Source: CBDTTW01 sp965363675
Lineage (GTDB): Bacteria; Bacteroidota; Rhodothermia; Rhodothermales; DASSAV01
DNA: 21,586 nucleotides
Direction: 5' to 3'
Assembly: GCA_965363675.1 (NCBI GenBank)
Contig: CBDTTW010000032.1
Span: 1 to 21,586, forward strand
Of the stretch, positions 1-8,166 are shown one piece after another. A model generated the notes under the pieces. The model was not told the origin of the DNA, ran no database searches, and worked only from the letters and a program-made list of their open reading frames with translations. Made by a program: the position numbers and the translations under genes. Every line of letters starts with the position of its first letter. Position 1 is the stretch's first letter.

Positions 1-125
1 GACCCGGCGCGCGCGCGGCTCCACGAGCCGAAGGCGGCGGCGTACGTCGTGATCACGAGCGGGTCGAGGCCGCCGCCGAAAATGCCTCGGATGCCCGAGA
101 CGGAAACCATGAGGGTGCGTTTCAT
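1..125 (-). CDS. glmM: Phosphoglucosamine mutase, N-terminal fragment cut by the window edge
   Basis: Reading the minus strand from an ATG at 125 gives 41 codons that run off the left edge. The peptide begins MKRTLMVSVSGIRGIFGGG and continues with D-P-L-V-I-T and Y-A-A-A-F-G-S-W. This SxSGIRG.xG start followed by a Y/AAAFG helix is the classic N-terminus of the alpha-D-phosphohexomutase family, where domain 1 begins. In Bacteroidota-related genomes this version is usually annotated GlmM, which isomerises glucosamine-6-phosphate to glucosamine-1-phosphate for UDP-GlcNAc synthesis. The phosphoserine active-site loop lies outside the window, so a phosphomannomutase/phosphoglucomutase paralogue cannot be excluded. 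The gene diverges from ctaA. A TATCTTGG box at 170-163 on the minus strand could be its -7 element. No Shine-Dalgarno sequence is visible. Confidence 0.8.
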   Translation of the reverse strand, partial: MKRTLMVSVSGIRGIFGGGLDPLVITTYAAAFGSWSRARAG

Positions 126-162
126 AAGGGGAGTCGGTGGAGCCGGGTTTGCAGCGTCGCGC

Positions 163-170
163 CCAAGATA
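163..170 (-). promoter_or_regulatory. Putative -7 element for glmM
   Basis: On the minus strand the bases read TATCTTGG followed by GC. This resembles the Bacteroidota -7 consensus TAnnTTTG with one mismatch, and matches the TAnnTTGG form found upstream of other genes in this window. A start site about 5 bases downstream would give a leader of roughly 30 bases before the ATG at 125. No clear -33 box was found. Confidence 0.4.
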
Positions 171-224
171 ACACGCGGCGCCGCCGCCGTGCGCAGCAGA
201 GGCGAACCGGACGGCCCGGCGCCG

Positions 225-232
225 TATCTTTG
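225..232 (+). promoter_or_regulatory. Putative -7 element for ctaA
   Basis: TATCTTTG matches the Bacteroidota -7 consensus TAnnTTTG exactly, in the 191-base gap between glmM and ctaA. It lies 84 bases upstream of the chosen ctaA start. No convincing TTG-type -33 box sits 17-23 bases upstream. Confidence 0.45.
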
Positions 233-316
233 CCGGAACAGCCGCGCGGGCGCCCTCGTTGGAAACCGCGACCCGAGGCCGCCCGAAGCGGCCGTTTTTC
301 CTCTCCCGATAGCATC

Positions 317-1291
317 ATGCAGGCTCCTTCCTCCTTCGACGCCGCGCGCGACGCCGCGCGCCGCTTCGGCTTCAGCCTCTGCACCGTCGGCGCGGCCGTT
401 GCGCTGCTGGCCTGGGGCGGTTTCGTCACGAGCATCAACGCGGGCCTGGCCGTCCCGGACTGGCCGACCTCGTTCAACAGCCTCGACCCGTTCAACCCGT
501 GGCCCAACTGGTGGAAGGCCACGCCGATCCTGGCCGAACACGGCCACCGCTTGCTGGGCGCGCTCATCGGCCTGCTTACCCTGACGCTTGCCTTCTGGAC
601 GCAGCTCCGCGACGGGCGCCCGTGGATGCGGCGGTTGGGGTGGCTCGCCCTTGCGCTCGTCCTCGGGCAGGGCGTGCTCGGCGGGCTGCGCGTCGTCTGG
701 GTCTCGGTTGATCTGGCCGTGGTGCATGCCGCCGTGGCGCAGCTTTTCTTTGCTTTGCTGGCAGCGATGGCGCTTTTCATGAGCCCCGCGTGGCGCAGCG
801 CCGCCGCCGCGCCGCCGCCGGCCGCCGTGCGCGGCCGTTTCCAGAAGCTGGCGTGCCTGGCCGCCGTGGGCGTGTACTTTCAAATCATCCTCGGGGCGAT
901 GCTGCGCCACCCCGGCGCGGGCATCAACCCGCTGCTGGCGGCGCTGCACATGGGCGGGGCGTTTGCCGCCACGATGCTCGCCGTAGCGCTCGTAGTGTTC
1001 GTGCGCTGGTTCATTCCGGCCGAGCACGGCTGGCTCCGCCGGGGCGCGGCGGCGCTCGGGGGGATCCTGGGCGCGCAACTGCTGCTGGGCTTGGTGGCCT
1101 ATTTCGTGCTGCTCGACGAGTCGGGCATGATCCAGCCGAGCAACGTGCAGGTGCTGGTCAACACGGCGCACCTGGTTGTCGGGGCGCTGCTGTTCGCCGC
1201 GACGGCGGCGCTTGCGGCGGCCGCGTTCCGCTGGGAGCCCGTCTTTGCCGACCACGCGGCCCCGGCGCTTCGCATGTCGCCGGCTCGCTAG
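317..1291 (+). CDS. ctaA: Heme A synthase (CtaA/COX15 family)
   Basis: Membrane enzyme that oxidises the C8 methyl of heme O to a formyl group, giving heme A for aa3/caa3-type cytochrome oxidases. The protein is 324 aa with about eight hydrophobic segments. After TM1 comes GLAVPDWPTSFNS, then the family ExxHR motif as E74-H-G-H77-R78; the Glu is required for catalysis in Bacillus CtaA and the His is a heme ligand. Further conserved histidines sit in VVHAAVAQ, LHMGGAF and TAHLVVGA, fitting the pseudo-two-fold four-helix-bundle fold. Only two cysteines are present, both in predicted membrane segments, so the extracytoplasmic Cys pair of the Bacillus type is absent. An upstream in-frame start at 137 was rejected because it adds an arginine-rich non-family extension and precedes the likely promoter at 225. 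ctaB follows 28 bases later. Confidence 0.93.
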   Translation: MQAPSSFDAARDAARRFGFSLCTVGAAVALLAWGGFVTSINAGLAVPDWPTSFNSLDPFNPWPNWWKATPILAEHGHRLLGALIGLLTLTLAFWTQLRDGRPWMRRLGWLALALVLGQGVLGGLRVVWVSVDLAVVHAAVAQLFFALLAAMALFMSPAWRSAAAAPPPAAVRGRFQKLACLAAVGVYFQIILGAMLRHPGAGINPLLAALHMGGAFAATMLAVALVVFVRWFIPAEHGWLRRGAAALGGILGAQLLLGLVAYFVLLDESGMIQPSNVQVLVNTAHLVVGALLFAATAALAAAAFRWEPVFADHAAPALRMSPAR

Positions 1292-1319
1292 CCGCTTTTT
1301 TCCGCCATACCCCTTTCCT

Positions 1320-2240
1320 GTGCCGCTTCCTCCGCTTCCCCCCTCCGCTTCCCCGGCCGCTGCCGCGCCCGCCCGCCGCGCCGGCGCAGTCGCGCGCGAC
1401 TACTGGACGCTCACCAAGCCGGAAATCTCGCTCCTGGTTACGCTCTCGTCGTTTGCGGGGTTCGTGCTGGGCACGCCCGGCCCTCTGCCGCTCGGGCGGC
1501 TCGCCGCGACGCTCTTCGGGGTATGCTGCACGGCGATGGGCGTCGGAGCGCTCAACCATTACCTGGAACGCCATCTCGACGCCGAGATGAAGCGCACGGC
1601 CGGGCGGCCGATTCCCGCCGGGCGCATCACGCCGGGGCGGGCGCGCCTGTTCGGGGCGGCGCTCGTCGCCGTGGGCGTCGGGACGCTGTGCCCGCTCACG
1701 AACCCGCTTACGGGCGTGCTGGCCGCCCTGACGGTGGCGCTCTACCTGTTCGTCTACACCCCGCTCAAGCGCAAAACGGTTTACAACACGCTCATCGGGA
1801 CCTTGCCGGGGGCGCTGCCGGCGCTCGGCGGCTGGACGGCCGCCACCGGCCAGCTTTCAGCGGGCGGCTGGATCTGGTTCGCCGTGCTGGCGCTCTGGCA
1901 GATGCCGCACTTCCTTTCCCTGGCGTGGATGTACCGCAAGGACTACGGCCGCGCCCGCTACGCCATGCTGCCCGTCGTGGACGAGGACGGGACGGCCACC
2001 GTGCGCCAGACGCTCGGCTTCACGGCGCTTCTGGCGGGGGCGAGCGTGCTGCCGTGGGCCATCGGGCTTACGGGGGGCCTCTACCTGGCAGGCGCCGTGA
2101 TCGCCAACGCCTTGTTTCTGCGCGCCGCGTGGCGCTTCTACGGCAGCCGCAGCGTACAGGACGCGCGCGCCGTCCTGATGGAGTCGGTGCGCTATGTGCC
2201 GCTGCTCATCGGGCTCATCCTGCTCGACCGCTGGCTGTAG
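1320..2240 (+). CDS. ctaB: Heme O synthase (protoheme IX farnesyltransferase)
   Basis: UbiA-superfamily prenyltransferase that transfers a farnesyl group from farnesyl diphosphate to heme B, making heme O for CtaA. From a GTG at 1320 the product is 306 aa, the usual family length. After a Pro/Ala-rich leader the core starts at ARDYWTLTKPEISLLV. The first Asp-rich motif is N79-HYLERHLD87 followed by AEMKRTAGRP; the second is the KDYGRARYAMLPVVDEDG region. YTPLKRKT and NTLIGTLPGALPALGGW are also typical. About nine membrane helices are visible. The start is uncertain: the frame is open back to 1176, inside ctaA, but no ATG lies in the gap between the genes and the GTG is 28 bases after the ctaA stop. 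The pair is probably co-transcribed. Confidence 0.93.
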   Translation: MPLPPLPPSASPAAAAPARRAGAVARDYWTLTKPEISLLVTLSSFAGFVLGTPGPLPLGRLAATLFGVCCTAMGVGALNHYLERHLDAEMKRTAGRPIPAGRITPGRARLFGAALVAVGVGTLCPLTNPLTGVLAALTVALYLFVYTPLKRKTVYNTLIGTLPGALPALGGWTAATGQLSAGGWIWFAVLALWQMPHFLSLAWMYRKDYGRARYAMLPVVDEDGTATVRQTLGFTALLAGASVLPWAIGLTGGLYLAGAVIANALFLRAAWRFYGSRSVQDARAVLMESVRYVPLLIGLILLDRWL

Positions 2241-2280
2241 CCGCCTGAAACGATCCCGGCTTCGGCGGGTATCAGCCCGC

Positions 2281-3387
2281 ATGGAACCACGCGCCGCCCC
2301 CGAAGCCCCCGCCGACTGCCCCGACCTGAAGGCCCTGGGGCCGGACGAACTCGAAGCCTTTTTCGTCGCCCTCGGCGAGCCGAAGTACCGGGGCCGCCAG
2401 GTGTTCCGGTGGCTGTTCGGGCGCGGGGCCACGACGTTCGAGGAGATGACGGACCTCGGGCGCGACCTGCGCGAAAAGCTGACCCGGACGGCCTGCCTCC
2501 GGAGCGCTGCGCTCGGGGCGGTGCGCACCGCGCGCGACGGCACGGCCAAGGCGCTCGTGCAGCTTCCTTCGGGGCGCGCCGTCGAGGCCGTGCTCATTCC
2601 CGACGCCGACGACGAGGACGACGTGCGCCGCTTGACGGTCTGCGTCTCCAGCCAGGTCGGCTGCGCCATGGGCTGCTCGTTCTGCGCCACCGGCCGCATG
2701 GGCTTTCAGCAAAACCTGACCTCGGGCGAAATTTTCGATCAGGTGTGGCTCCTGAACGCGCTTGCCCTGGAGCGCTTCGGGCGGCAGATCACGAACATCG
2801 TGTTCATGGGCATGGGCGAGCCGATGCTGAACTACGACGCCGTCGTGCGGGCGGTGCGCATCCTCGGGCGCCCCGACGGCATGGGCCTTGCGCCCCGGCG
2901 CATCACGATTTCGACGGTGGGCCTGGCCCGGCACATCCGCCGCCTCGCCGACGAGGAGTTGCGGTGCGGCCTGGCCGTCTCGCTGCACGCCCCCACCGAC
3001 GAGCAGCGCAGCCGCATCATGCCGGTCAACCGCGCCCCGAGCACCGACCTGAAGGCGCTCAAGGAAGCCATTCGCTACTATACGCTCCGCACGGGGCAGC
3101 CGGTGACCTACGAGTACTGCATGTTCGACGGCTTCAACGACTCGGCCGAGGACGCCCGCCGCCTGGCGGCCATCGCCGGCTGGGCGCGCTGCAAAGTCAA
3201 CCTGATCATGTACAACAGCATCGGCGACCTCGACTTCCGCCGCACGCCCGAAGACCGGCTCGACGCCTTCATCCGCATCCTCGTGGACCGGGGCGTCCGC
3301 GTAACGGTGCGCCGCAGCCGGGGGCAGGACATCGAGGCGGCCTGCGGCCAGCTCGCCGCGCGCGAGGCCGCGCCGGAGCTTGCTTAG
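2281..3387 (+). CDS. rlmN: Dual-specificity RNA methyltransferase RlmN (radical SAM)
   Basis: Methylates C2 of A2503 in 23S rRNA and of A37 in some tRNAs by a radical SAM mechanism with a methyl-cysteine intermediate. The product is 368 aa from ATG 2281. The N-terminal accessory domain (about 15-95) includes YRGRQVFRWLFGRGATTF. The radical SAM cluster motif is C128-AMG-C132-SF-C135. The two catalytic cysteines are present: C121 in TVCVSSQ, seven residues before the cluster as in the E. coli enzyme, and C355 in the C-terminal RRSRGQDIEAACGQL. GMGEPMLNYD, SLHAPTDEQR and PVNRAP are further family signatures. It lies 40 bases after ctaB without a visible promoter or Shine-Dalgarno sequence, so it may share the ctaAB transcript. 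Confidence 0.96.
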   Translation: MEPRAAPEAPADCPDLKALGPDELEAFFVALGEPKYRGRQVFRWLFGRGATTFEEMTDLGRDLREKLTRTACLRSAALGAVRTARDGTAKALVQLPSGRAVEAVLIPDADDEDDVRRLTVCVSSQVGCAMGCSFCATGRMGFQQNLTSGEIFDQVWLLNALALERFGRQITNIVFMGMGEPMLNYDAVVRAVRILGRPDGMGLAPRRITISTVGLARHIRRLADEELRCGLAVSLHAPTDEQRSRIMPVNRAPSTDLKALKEAIRYYTLRTGQPVTYEYCMFDGFNDSAEDARRLAAIAGWARCKVNLIMYNSIGDLDFRRTPEDRLDAFIRILVDRGVRVTVRRSRGQDIEAACGQLAAREAAPELA

Positions 3388-3412
3388 TTGCACAATCGTT
3401 AGCGTTGCCCCC

Positions 3413-3426
3413 CGCCCTTCGGGGCG
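3413..3426 (+). terminator. Short UUCG-capped hairpin after rlmN
   Basis: CGCCC (3413-3417), TTCG loop, GGGCG (3422-3426): a perfect 5-bp stem closed by a C-G pair around an exceptionally stable UUCG tetraloop, 25 bases after the rlmN stop. No T-run follows, so it is only a candidate terminator or 3'-end stabiliser. A second hairpin (3453-3458 with 3465-3470, loop GCTTTT) follows in the leader of the next gene. Confidence 0.4.
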
Positions 3427-3507
3427 CCGGCGGAGTACTTTTACCCGGAGCGCCGCCGGCTTTTCGGCGGGCGCGCATGCCTCTCACCAGCTTTTTTGCG
3501 CAATCCC

Positions 3508-3735
3508 ATGGCTTCTTCCTATAAATCCGGCGCGGGGCTGAGCCTCACGCAGGCGCTGCTGGGGTTTTTCGGCGGCCTGGCGACCCTCTTCATCCTGCCG
3601 CGCGCGCTCAAGTTCGTCGGGCGGCGCTTTTTCCTGAGCGCCCTCGGCGAGGTGGCCGCCGTCGTCGTGGCGGGGCTGCTCACCGAGAAGGCCGTGGACC
3701 GGGCCGCGCGCCCCGCGCCGGAGAAAGACCGGTAG
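3508..3735 (+). CDS. Small two-helix membrane protein of unknown function
   Basis: I do not recognise the family. From ATG 3508 the product is 75 aa. A short polar N-terminus is followed by one hydrophobic segment (about 13-31, TQALLGFFGGLATLFILP), a basic linker (RALKFVGRR) and a second, alanine/valine-rich segment (about 43-61), ending in a charged tail rich in Arg, Pro, Glu and Lys. The positive linker suggests both termini face away from the cytoplasm or a hairpin topology; this is inference. The second segment is interrupted by a Glu (LGEV), so it may be amphipathic. A TTG start at 3496 is possible but less likely. A TACTTTTA box at 3436-3443 is a weak -7 candidate. The gene lies between rlmN (120-base gap) and the HerA-like ATPase (80-base gap). 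Coding is supported by position between co-oriented genes and the coherent hydrophobic pattern, not by homology. Confidence 0.6.
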   Translation: MASSYKSGAGLSLTQALLGFFGGLATLFILPRALKFVGRRFFLSALGEVAAVVVAGLLTEKAVDRAARPAPEKDR

Positions 3736-3740
3736 GACAT

Positions 3741-3776
3741 TTAGGCCGCTGCGCCGAAGGCCCGGTGGTATATTGG
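3741..3776 (+). promoter_or_regulatory. Putative promoter for the HerA-like gene
   Basis: TTAGGC at 3741-3746 and TATATTGG (followed by GG) at 3769-3776, separated by 22 bases. The same pair with a 21-base gap occurs upstream of lpdA. TATATTGG differs from the Bacteroidota -7 consensus TAnnTTTG at one position. The predicted start site near 3781 gives a leader of about 35 bases. Confidence 0.5.
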
Positions 3777-3815
3777 GGTTGCGCCGTTCCCCCTTCCGCG
3801 TAACCCCCCGCCCGC

Positions 3816-5540
3816 ATGTCCTCCAAACTGAACCCGCGCGCCGACCACCTCGGCGTCGTCGTCCGCGGCTCCCTCACCAAAGGCATCGAGGTCAAGCTGG
3901 ACGAGGCCCGCTCCTCCGAGGACATCACCGCCGGCACGTTCGCCGTCGTCGAAGGCGAGCGCTTCGACTTCTTCGCGATGATCACCGACGTGACCATCGA
4001 CGCCTCGAACGAGAACATTCTGCTCTACCCGCCCGGCCCCGACGATACGCTGTTGCGGCAGGCGCTGCGCGGCGTGGCCGCCTACACGACGATCAGCCTC
4101 AAGCCGATGCTGATGGCGCCCAACGACAAGCCGGAGGCGCTTCAGGAGCGCGAAGCCCGCCCGACGGCGCAATCGGTCAAGACGGCGCCGGCGCACTTCG
4201 CGCCGGTAGCGCGCGCCAACGAGGAGGACATCTCCAGCATCTTCGGCGCCGAGGCGCGCGACGGCGGCGACCGCTACTTCGAGATCGGCGAGCCGCTCGG
4301 CATGCCCGGCATCCCCGTCTGCATCGACCTGGCGCGCATCGCCGAGCGCTCCAACGCCGTCTTCGGCAAAACCGGCACCGGCAAAACCTTCCTGACGCGC
4401 CTGTTGCTCTGCGGCACGATTGCGACGCGGCGCGCCGTCAACCTCATCTTCGACATGCACTCCGAGTACGCCTTCGGAGCGCACCGCGAGGGCGAGGGCG
4501 GCGCTTCCTGGGGCAAGGGTCTCAAAGAGCTGTTCGGGACGCGCGTCAGCGTGTTCGCCCTCGACCCCAAAGCCCTGCGCGCTCAGGGCCGCACGCCGGA
4601 CTGCACCGTTTTTCTCTACGCCGACCAGATCACGCCCCAGGACATCCTGCCGCTCCGGGACACGCTCAACCTGACGGCTACGGCCGCCGAGAGCAGCCAC
4701 CTGCTCTACGGCAAGCACGGCAAAAACTGGATCACCCGGCTCCTGGCTACCCCCTTGAGTGAAATGGAGGAGCTTGCGAAGGATTGCGGCGCCCACTCCA
4801 GCTCGCTCGAAGCGCTGCAACGACGCCTGAGCAGGCTCAAAGAGCTTGACTTCTTCCGCCTGGAGCCTTCTTACGGAAACGTGGATGCGCTGGACCGGCT
4901 GCTGGAGGAAATCGGGCGCGGCAACTCGGTCATCTTCGACTTCGGCAAGCACGGCTCGCTGCTGGCCTACATGCTCGTGGCGAACGTCATCACGCGGCGC
5001 GTCCGCGACCGCTACGAGCAGATGATGGACCAGTTCACGCTTACCAAAAATGCCGAGGACGAGCCGCGCCGCCTGCTCATCACGATTGAGGAGGCGCACA
5101 AATTTCTCTCCCCGGCGTTCGCCGGCGAGACGCCCTTCGGCAAGATCGCGCGCGAAATGCGCAAGTACTACGTCTCGCTGCTGATCGTGGACCAGCGCCC
5201 GAGCGCCATCGACGAGGAGGTGCTGAGCCAGATCGGCACCAAGATCGTCGCCCAGCTCAACGACGACAAGGACATCGCCGCCGCGCTCGTCGGCACGCGC
5301 GACGCCTCGGCGCTGCGCACCGTGCTGGCCTCGCTGGACTCGAAGCAGCAGGCGCTCATCCTCGGGCATGCCGTCCCGATGCCCGTCGTGGTGCGCACCC
5401 GCACCTACGACGAAACGTTCTTCCAGGCGATGCGCGCCCGCCGGAGCGGCCTGCCCCCGACTCCCCCTTCCGGCGGCGACGGCCAAGACCCCGACGGCTT
5501 CGACCGCGCGCAGAAAGACATCGACGACCTGTTCGGGTAG
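3816..5540 (+). CDS. HerA-type hexameric ATPase/DNA translocase (DUF87)
   Basis: Predicted FtsK/HerA-superfamily ATPase of 574 aa. The N-terminal part (about 10-100) is beta-rich and fits the HAS-barrel domain of HerA (GVVVRGSLTKGIEVKL, AGTFAVVEGERFDFFAMITDV). The RecA-like core has Walker A G184-KTGTGKT191 and a Walker B ending in acidic residues, LLITIEE (420-426), followed by AHKFL. Downstream is the segment IVDQRPSAIDEEVLSQIGT, a conserved HerA signature that contains the candidate inter-subunit arginine. The C-terminus is acidic and Gly/Pro-rich (PPSGGDGQDPDGF), probably disordered. In archaea HerA drives the NurA nuclease during DNA end resection; bacterial relatives also work with SIR2, DUF4297 or other nucleases in phage defence. 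None of these partners is next to it: neighbours are a small membrane protein and a Tat lipoprotein. Its substrate and role are therefore unknown. It seems to be transcribed alone. Confidence 0.85.
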   Translation: MSSKLNPRADHLGVVVRGSLTKGIEVKLDEARSSEDITAGTFAVVEGERFDFFAMITDVTIDASNENILLYPPGPDDTLLRQALRGVAAYTTISLKPMLMAPNDKPEALQEREARPTAQSVKTAPAHFAPVARANEEDISSIFGAEARDGGDRYFEIGEPLGMPGIPVCIDLARIAERSNAVFGKTGTGKTFLTRLLLCGTIATRRAVNLIFDMHSEYAFGAHREGEGGASWGKGLKELFGTRVSVFALDPKALRAQGRTPDCTVFLYADQITPQDILPLRDTLNLTATAAESSHLLYGKHGKNWITRLLATPLSEMEELAKDCGAHSSSLEALQRRLSRLKELDFFRLEPSYGNVDALDRLLEEIGRGNSVIFDFGKHGSLLAYMLVANVITRRVRDRYEQMMDQFTLTKNAEDEPRRLLITIEEAHKFLSPAFAGETPFGKIAREMRKYYVSLLIVDQRPSAIDEEVLSQIGTKIVAQLNDDKDIAAALVGTRDASALRTVLASLDSKQQALILGHAVPMPVVVRTRTYDETFFQAMRARRSGLPPTPPSGGDGQDPDGFDRAQKDIDDLFG

Positions 5541-5575
5541 GCCGCCGCACGCGTGCTTCGGGGGCGAAATTGTGG

Positions 5576-5583
5576 TAAGTTGG
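5576..5583 (+). promoter_or_regulatory. Putative -7 element upstream of the Tat lipoprotein gene
   Basis: TAAGTTGG followed by GGGG, the same TAnnTTGGGG shape as at 3769 and 6655. The predicted start near 5588 would leave a leader of about 68 bases that contains two hairpins. No clear -33 box at the expected distance. Confidence 0.38.
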
Positions 5584-5597
5584 GGGGCAAACCGCTT

Positions 5598-5638
5598 CCG
5601 GCCCCGCCGGAGGTTTTTGCGCTTGCCGGCCCCGCCGG
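5598..5638 (+). repeat. Two tandem copies of a 13-base hairpin in a 5' leader
   Basis: CCGGCCCCGCCGG occurs at 5598-5610 and again at 5626-5638, period 28. Each copy is itself an inverted repeat (CCGGC, loop CCC, GCCGG). The first copy is followed by AGG and five T residues (5614-5618), so it resembles a small intrinsic terminator. It could end herA transcripts or attenuate the lipoprotein gene, whose ATG is 45 bases past the first hairpin. Confidence 0.5.
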
Positions 5639-5655
5639 CGCATCCCCCTGCCCCT

Positions 5656-6588
5656 ATGAACGCTCCCCTCACCCGCCGGCATTTCCTGGCATCGGCCGCC
5701 GCCGCCGGAGCCGGCGTGCTCTCGGCCGGCATGCTTTCCGGCTGCGCCATGCTCAACGGCAAACCGAAGCAAAACCCCTACGACATCTCGCTGGCGCAGT
5801 GGTCGCTGCACCGGACGCTGTTCAGCAAAAAGCTGGACCACCTCGACTTCGCCGCCACGACGCGCAACGTCTACGGGCTCGGCGCCGTCGAGTACGTCAA
5901 CCAGTTTTTCAAAGACAAGGCGAAGGACAGCGCGTACCTGGCCCAGATGAACCAGCGCGCGGCCGACCACGACGTGCGGAACGTGCTCATCATGTGCGAC
6001 GGCGAAGGCCGCCTCGGCGACGCCGACGCCGCCAAACGCACCCAGGCCGTCGAGAACCATTACAAATGGGTCGATGCGGCGCGCACGCTCGGGTGCCACG
6101 CCATCCGCGTCAACGCCGCCAGCGAAGGCTCCTACGACGAGCAGATCCGCCTGGCCGCCGACGGGCTGCACCGCCTCTCGGAGTACGGCGGCCGGCAGGG
6201 CATCAGCGTCATCGTCGAGAACCACGGCGGGCTTTCCAGCAACGGCGCCTGGCTTGCGGCCGTCATCAAGGCCGCCGACCACCCGCGCTGCGGCACGCTC
6301 CCCGACTTCGGCAACTTCACCATCCGCCCCGGCGAAACCTACGACCGCTACCAGGGCGTAGCCGAGCTGATGCCGTTTGCCAAAGGCGTCAGCGCCAAAA
6401 CGCACGACTTCGACGCCTCGGGCGCCGAGACGGGCATCGACTACCCGCGCATCATGCGCATCGTGCTGGAGGCCGGTTACCACGGCTATGTCGGCATCGA
6501 GTACGAGGGCGCGAAGATGAGCGAGCACGAGGGCATCGTCGCCACGCGCGATTTGCTGCTGCGCCTGCGCGAAGAACTGGCCGCCTGA
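5656..6588 (+). CDS. Tat-exported lipoprotein, sugar phosphate isomerase/epimerase-like TIM barrel
   Basis: 310 aa from ATG 5656. The N-terminus carries a twin-arginine motif (TRRHFLA, residues 6-12), an Ala/Gly-rich hydrophobic stretch and a lipobox L-S-G-C30. The protein is therefore probably folded in the cytoplasm, exported by Tat and lipid-anchored at Cys30. The rest (about 40-310) fits the AP-endonuclease-2/xylose isomerase-like TIM barrel. Candidate divalent-metal ligands fall in the expected order: E188 in VIVENHGG, D217 in LPDFGNF, H250 in AKTHDFD and E282 in GIEYEG. Relatives include hydroxypyruvate isomerase and many Bacteroidota secreted 'sugar phosphate isomerase/epimerase' proteins. 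The true substrate is unknown; an extracytoplasmic location argues against a phosphorylated sugar. It appears to be monocistronic. Confidence 0.85.
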   Translation: MNAPLTRRHFLASAAAAGAGVLSAGMLSGCAMLNGKPKQNPYDISLAQWSLHRTLFSKKLDHLDFAATTRNVYGLGAVEYVNQFFKDKAKDSAYLAQMNQRAADHDVRNVLIMCDGEGRLGDADAAKRTQAVENHYKWVDAARTLGCHAIRVNAASEGSYDEQIRLAADGLHRLSEYGGRQGISVIVENHGGLSSNGAWLAAVIKAADHPRCGTLPDFGNFTIRPGETYDRYQGVAELMPFAKGVSAKTHDFDASGAETGIDYPRIMRIVLEAGYHGYVGIEYEGAKMSEHEGIVATRDLLLRLREELAA

Positions 6589-6599
6589 CCCGTCGCCCT

Positions 6600-6639
6600 G
6601 CTCCGGCCGGCGGCTTGTTCGCAAGGCTTAGGCCGGAGC
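6600..6639 (+). terminator. Composite hairpin after the Tat lipoprotein gene
   Basis: A perfect 9-bp outer stem, GCTCCGGCC (6600-6608) with GGCCGGAGC (6631-6639), encloses an inner hairpin CTTG (6614-6617), TTCG loop, CAAG (6622-6625). It begins 12 bases after the stop codon at 6588. No T-run follows, so Rho-independent termination is uncertain. Its 3' arm overlaps the proposed lpdA -33 box at 6628-6633. Confidence 0.5.
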
Positions 6640-6662
6640 GGCGCGGGCGCTTGCTATATTGG
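6628..6662 (+). promoter_or_regulatory. Putative promoter for lpdA
   Basis: TTAGGC (6628-6633), a 21-base spacer and TATATTGG (6655-6662, followed by GG). The architecture is nearly identical to that upstream of the HerA-like gene. The predicted start near 6667 gives a leader of roughly 58 bases. An inverted repeat GGCGGCC (6663-6669) with GGCCGCC (6681-6687) could fold at the very start of the transcript. Confidence 0.52.
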
Positions 6663-6724
6663 GGCGGCCGCGCCGGCCCAGGCCGCCGGGGCATTGCAAT
6701 TCAGAACCTCCGCAACTTCTTTTT

Positions 6725-8146
<1,422 letters not shown>

Positions 8147-8166
8147 GCATGCCCTGGTTTCGCAGG

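Noticed and set aside
137..316. Upstream extension of ctaA from an ATG at 137
   Set aside because: The added 60 residues are Arg/Pro-rich, match nothing in CtaA, and lie across the exact TAnnTTTG box at 225.
1176..1319. Upstream extension of ctaB into ctaA
   Set aside because: It would overlap ctaA by 116 bases and lengthen the protein beyond the family norm. GTG 1320 gives the normal size.
3741..5762. A 673-codon open frame on the minus strand opposite the HerA-like gene
   Set aside because: Same artefact: antisense to a gene with intact Walker motifs, and low-complexity composition.
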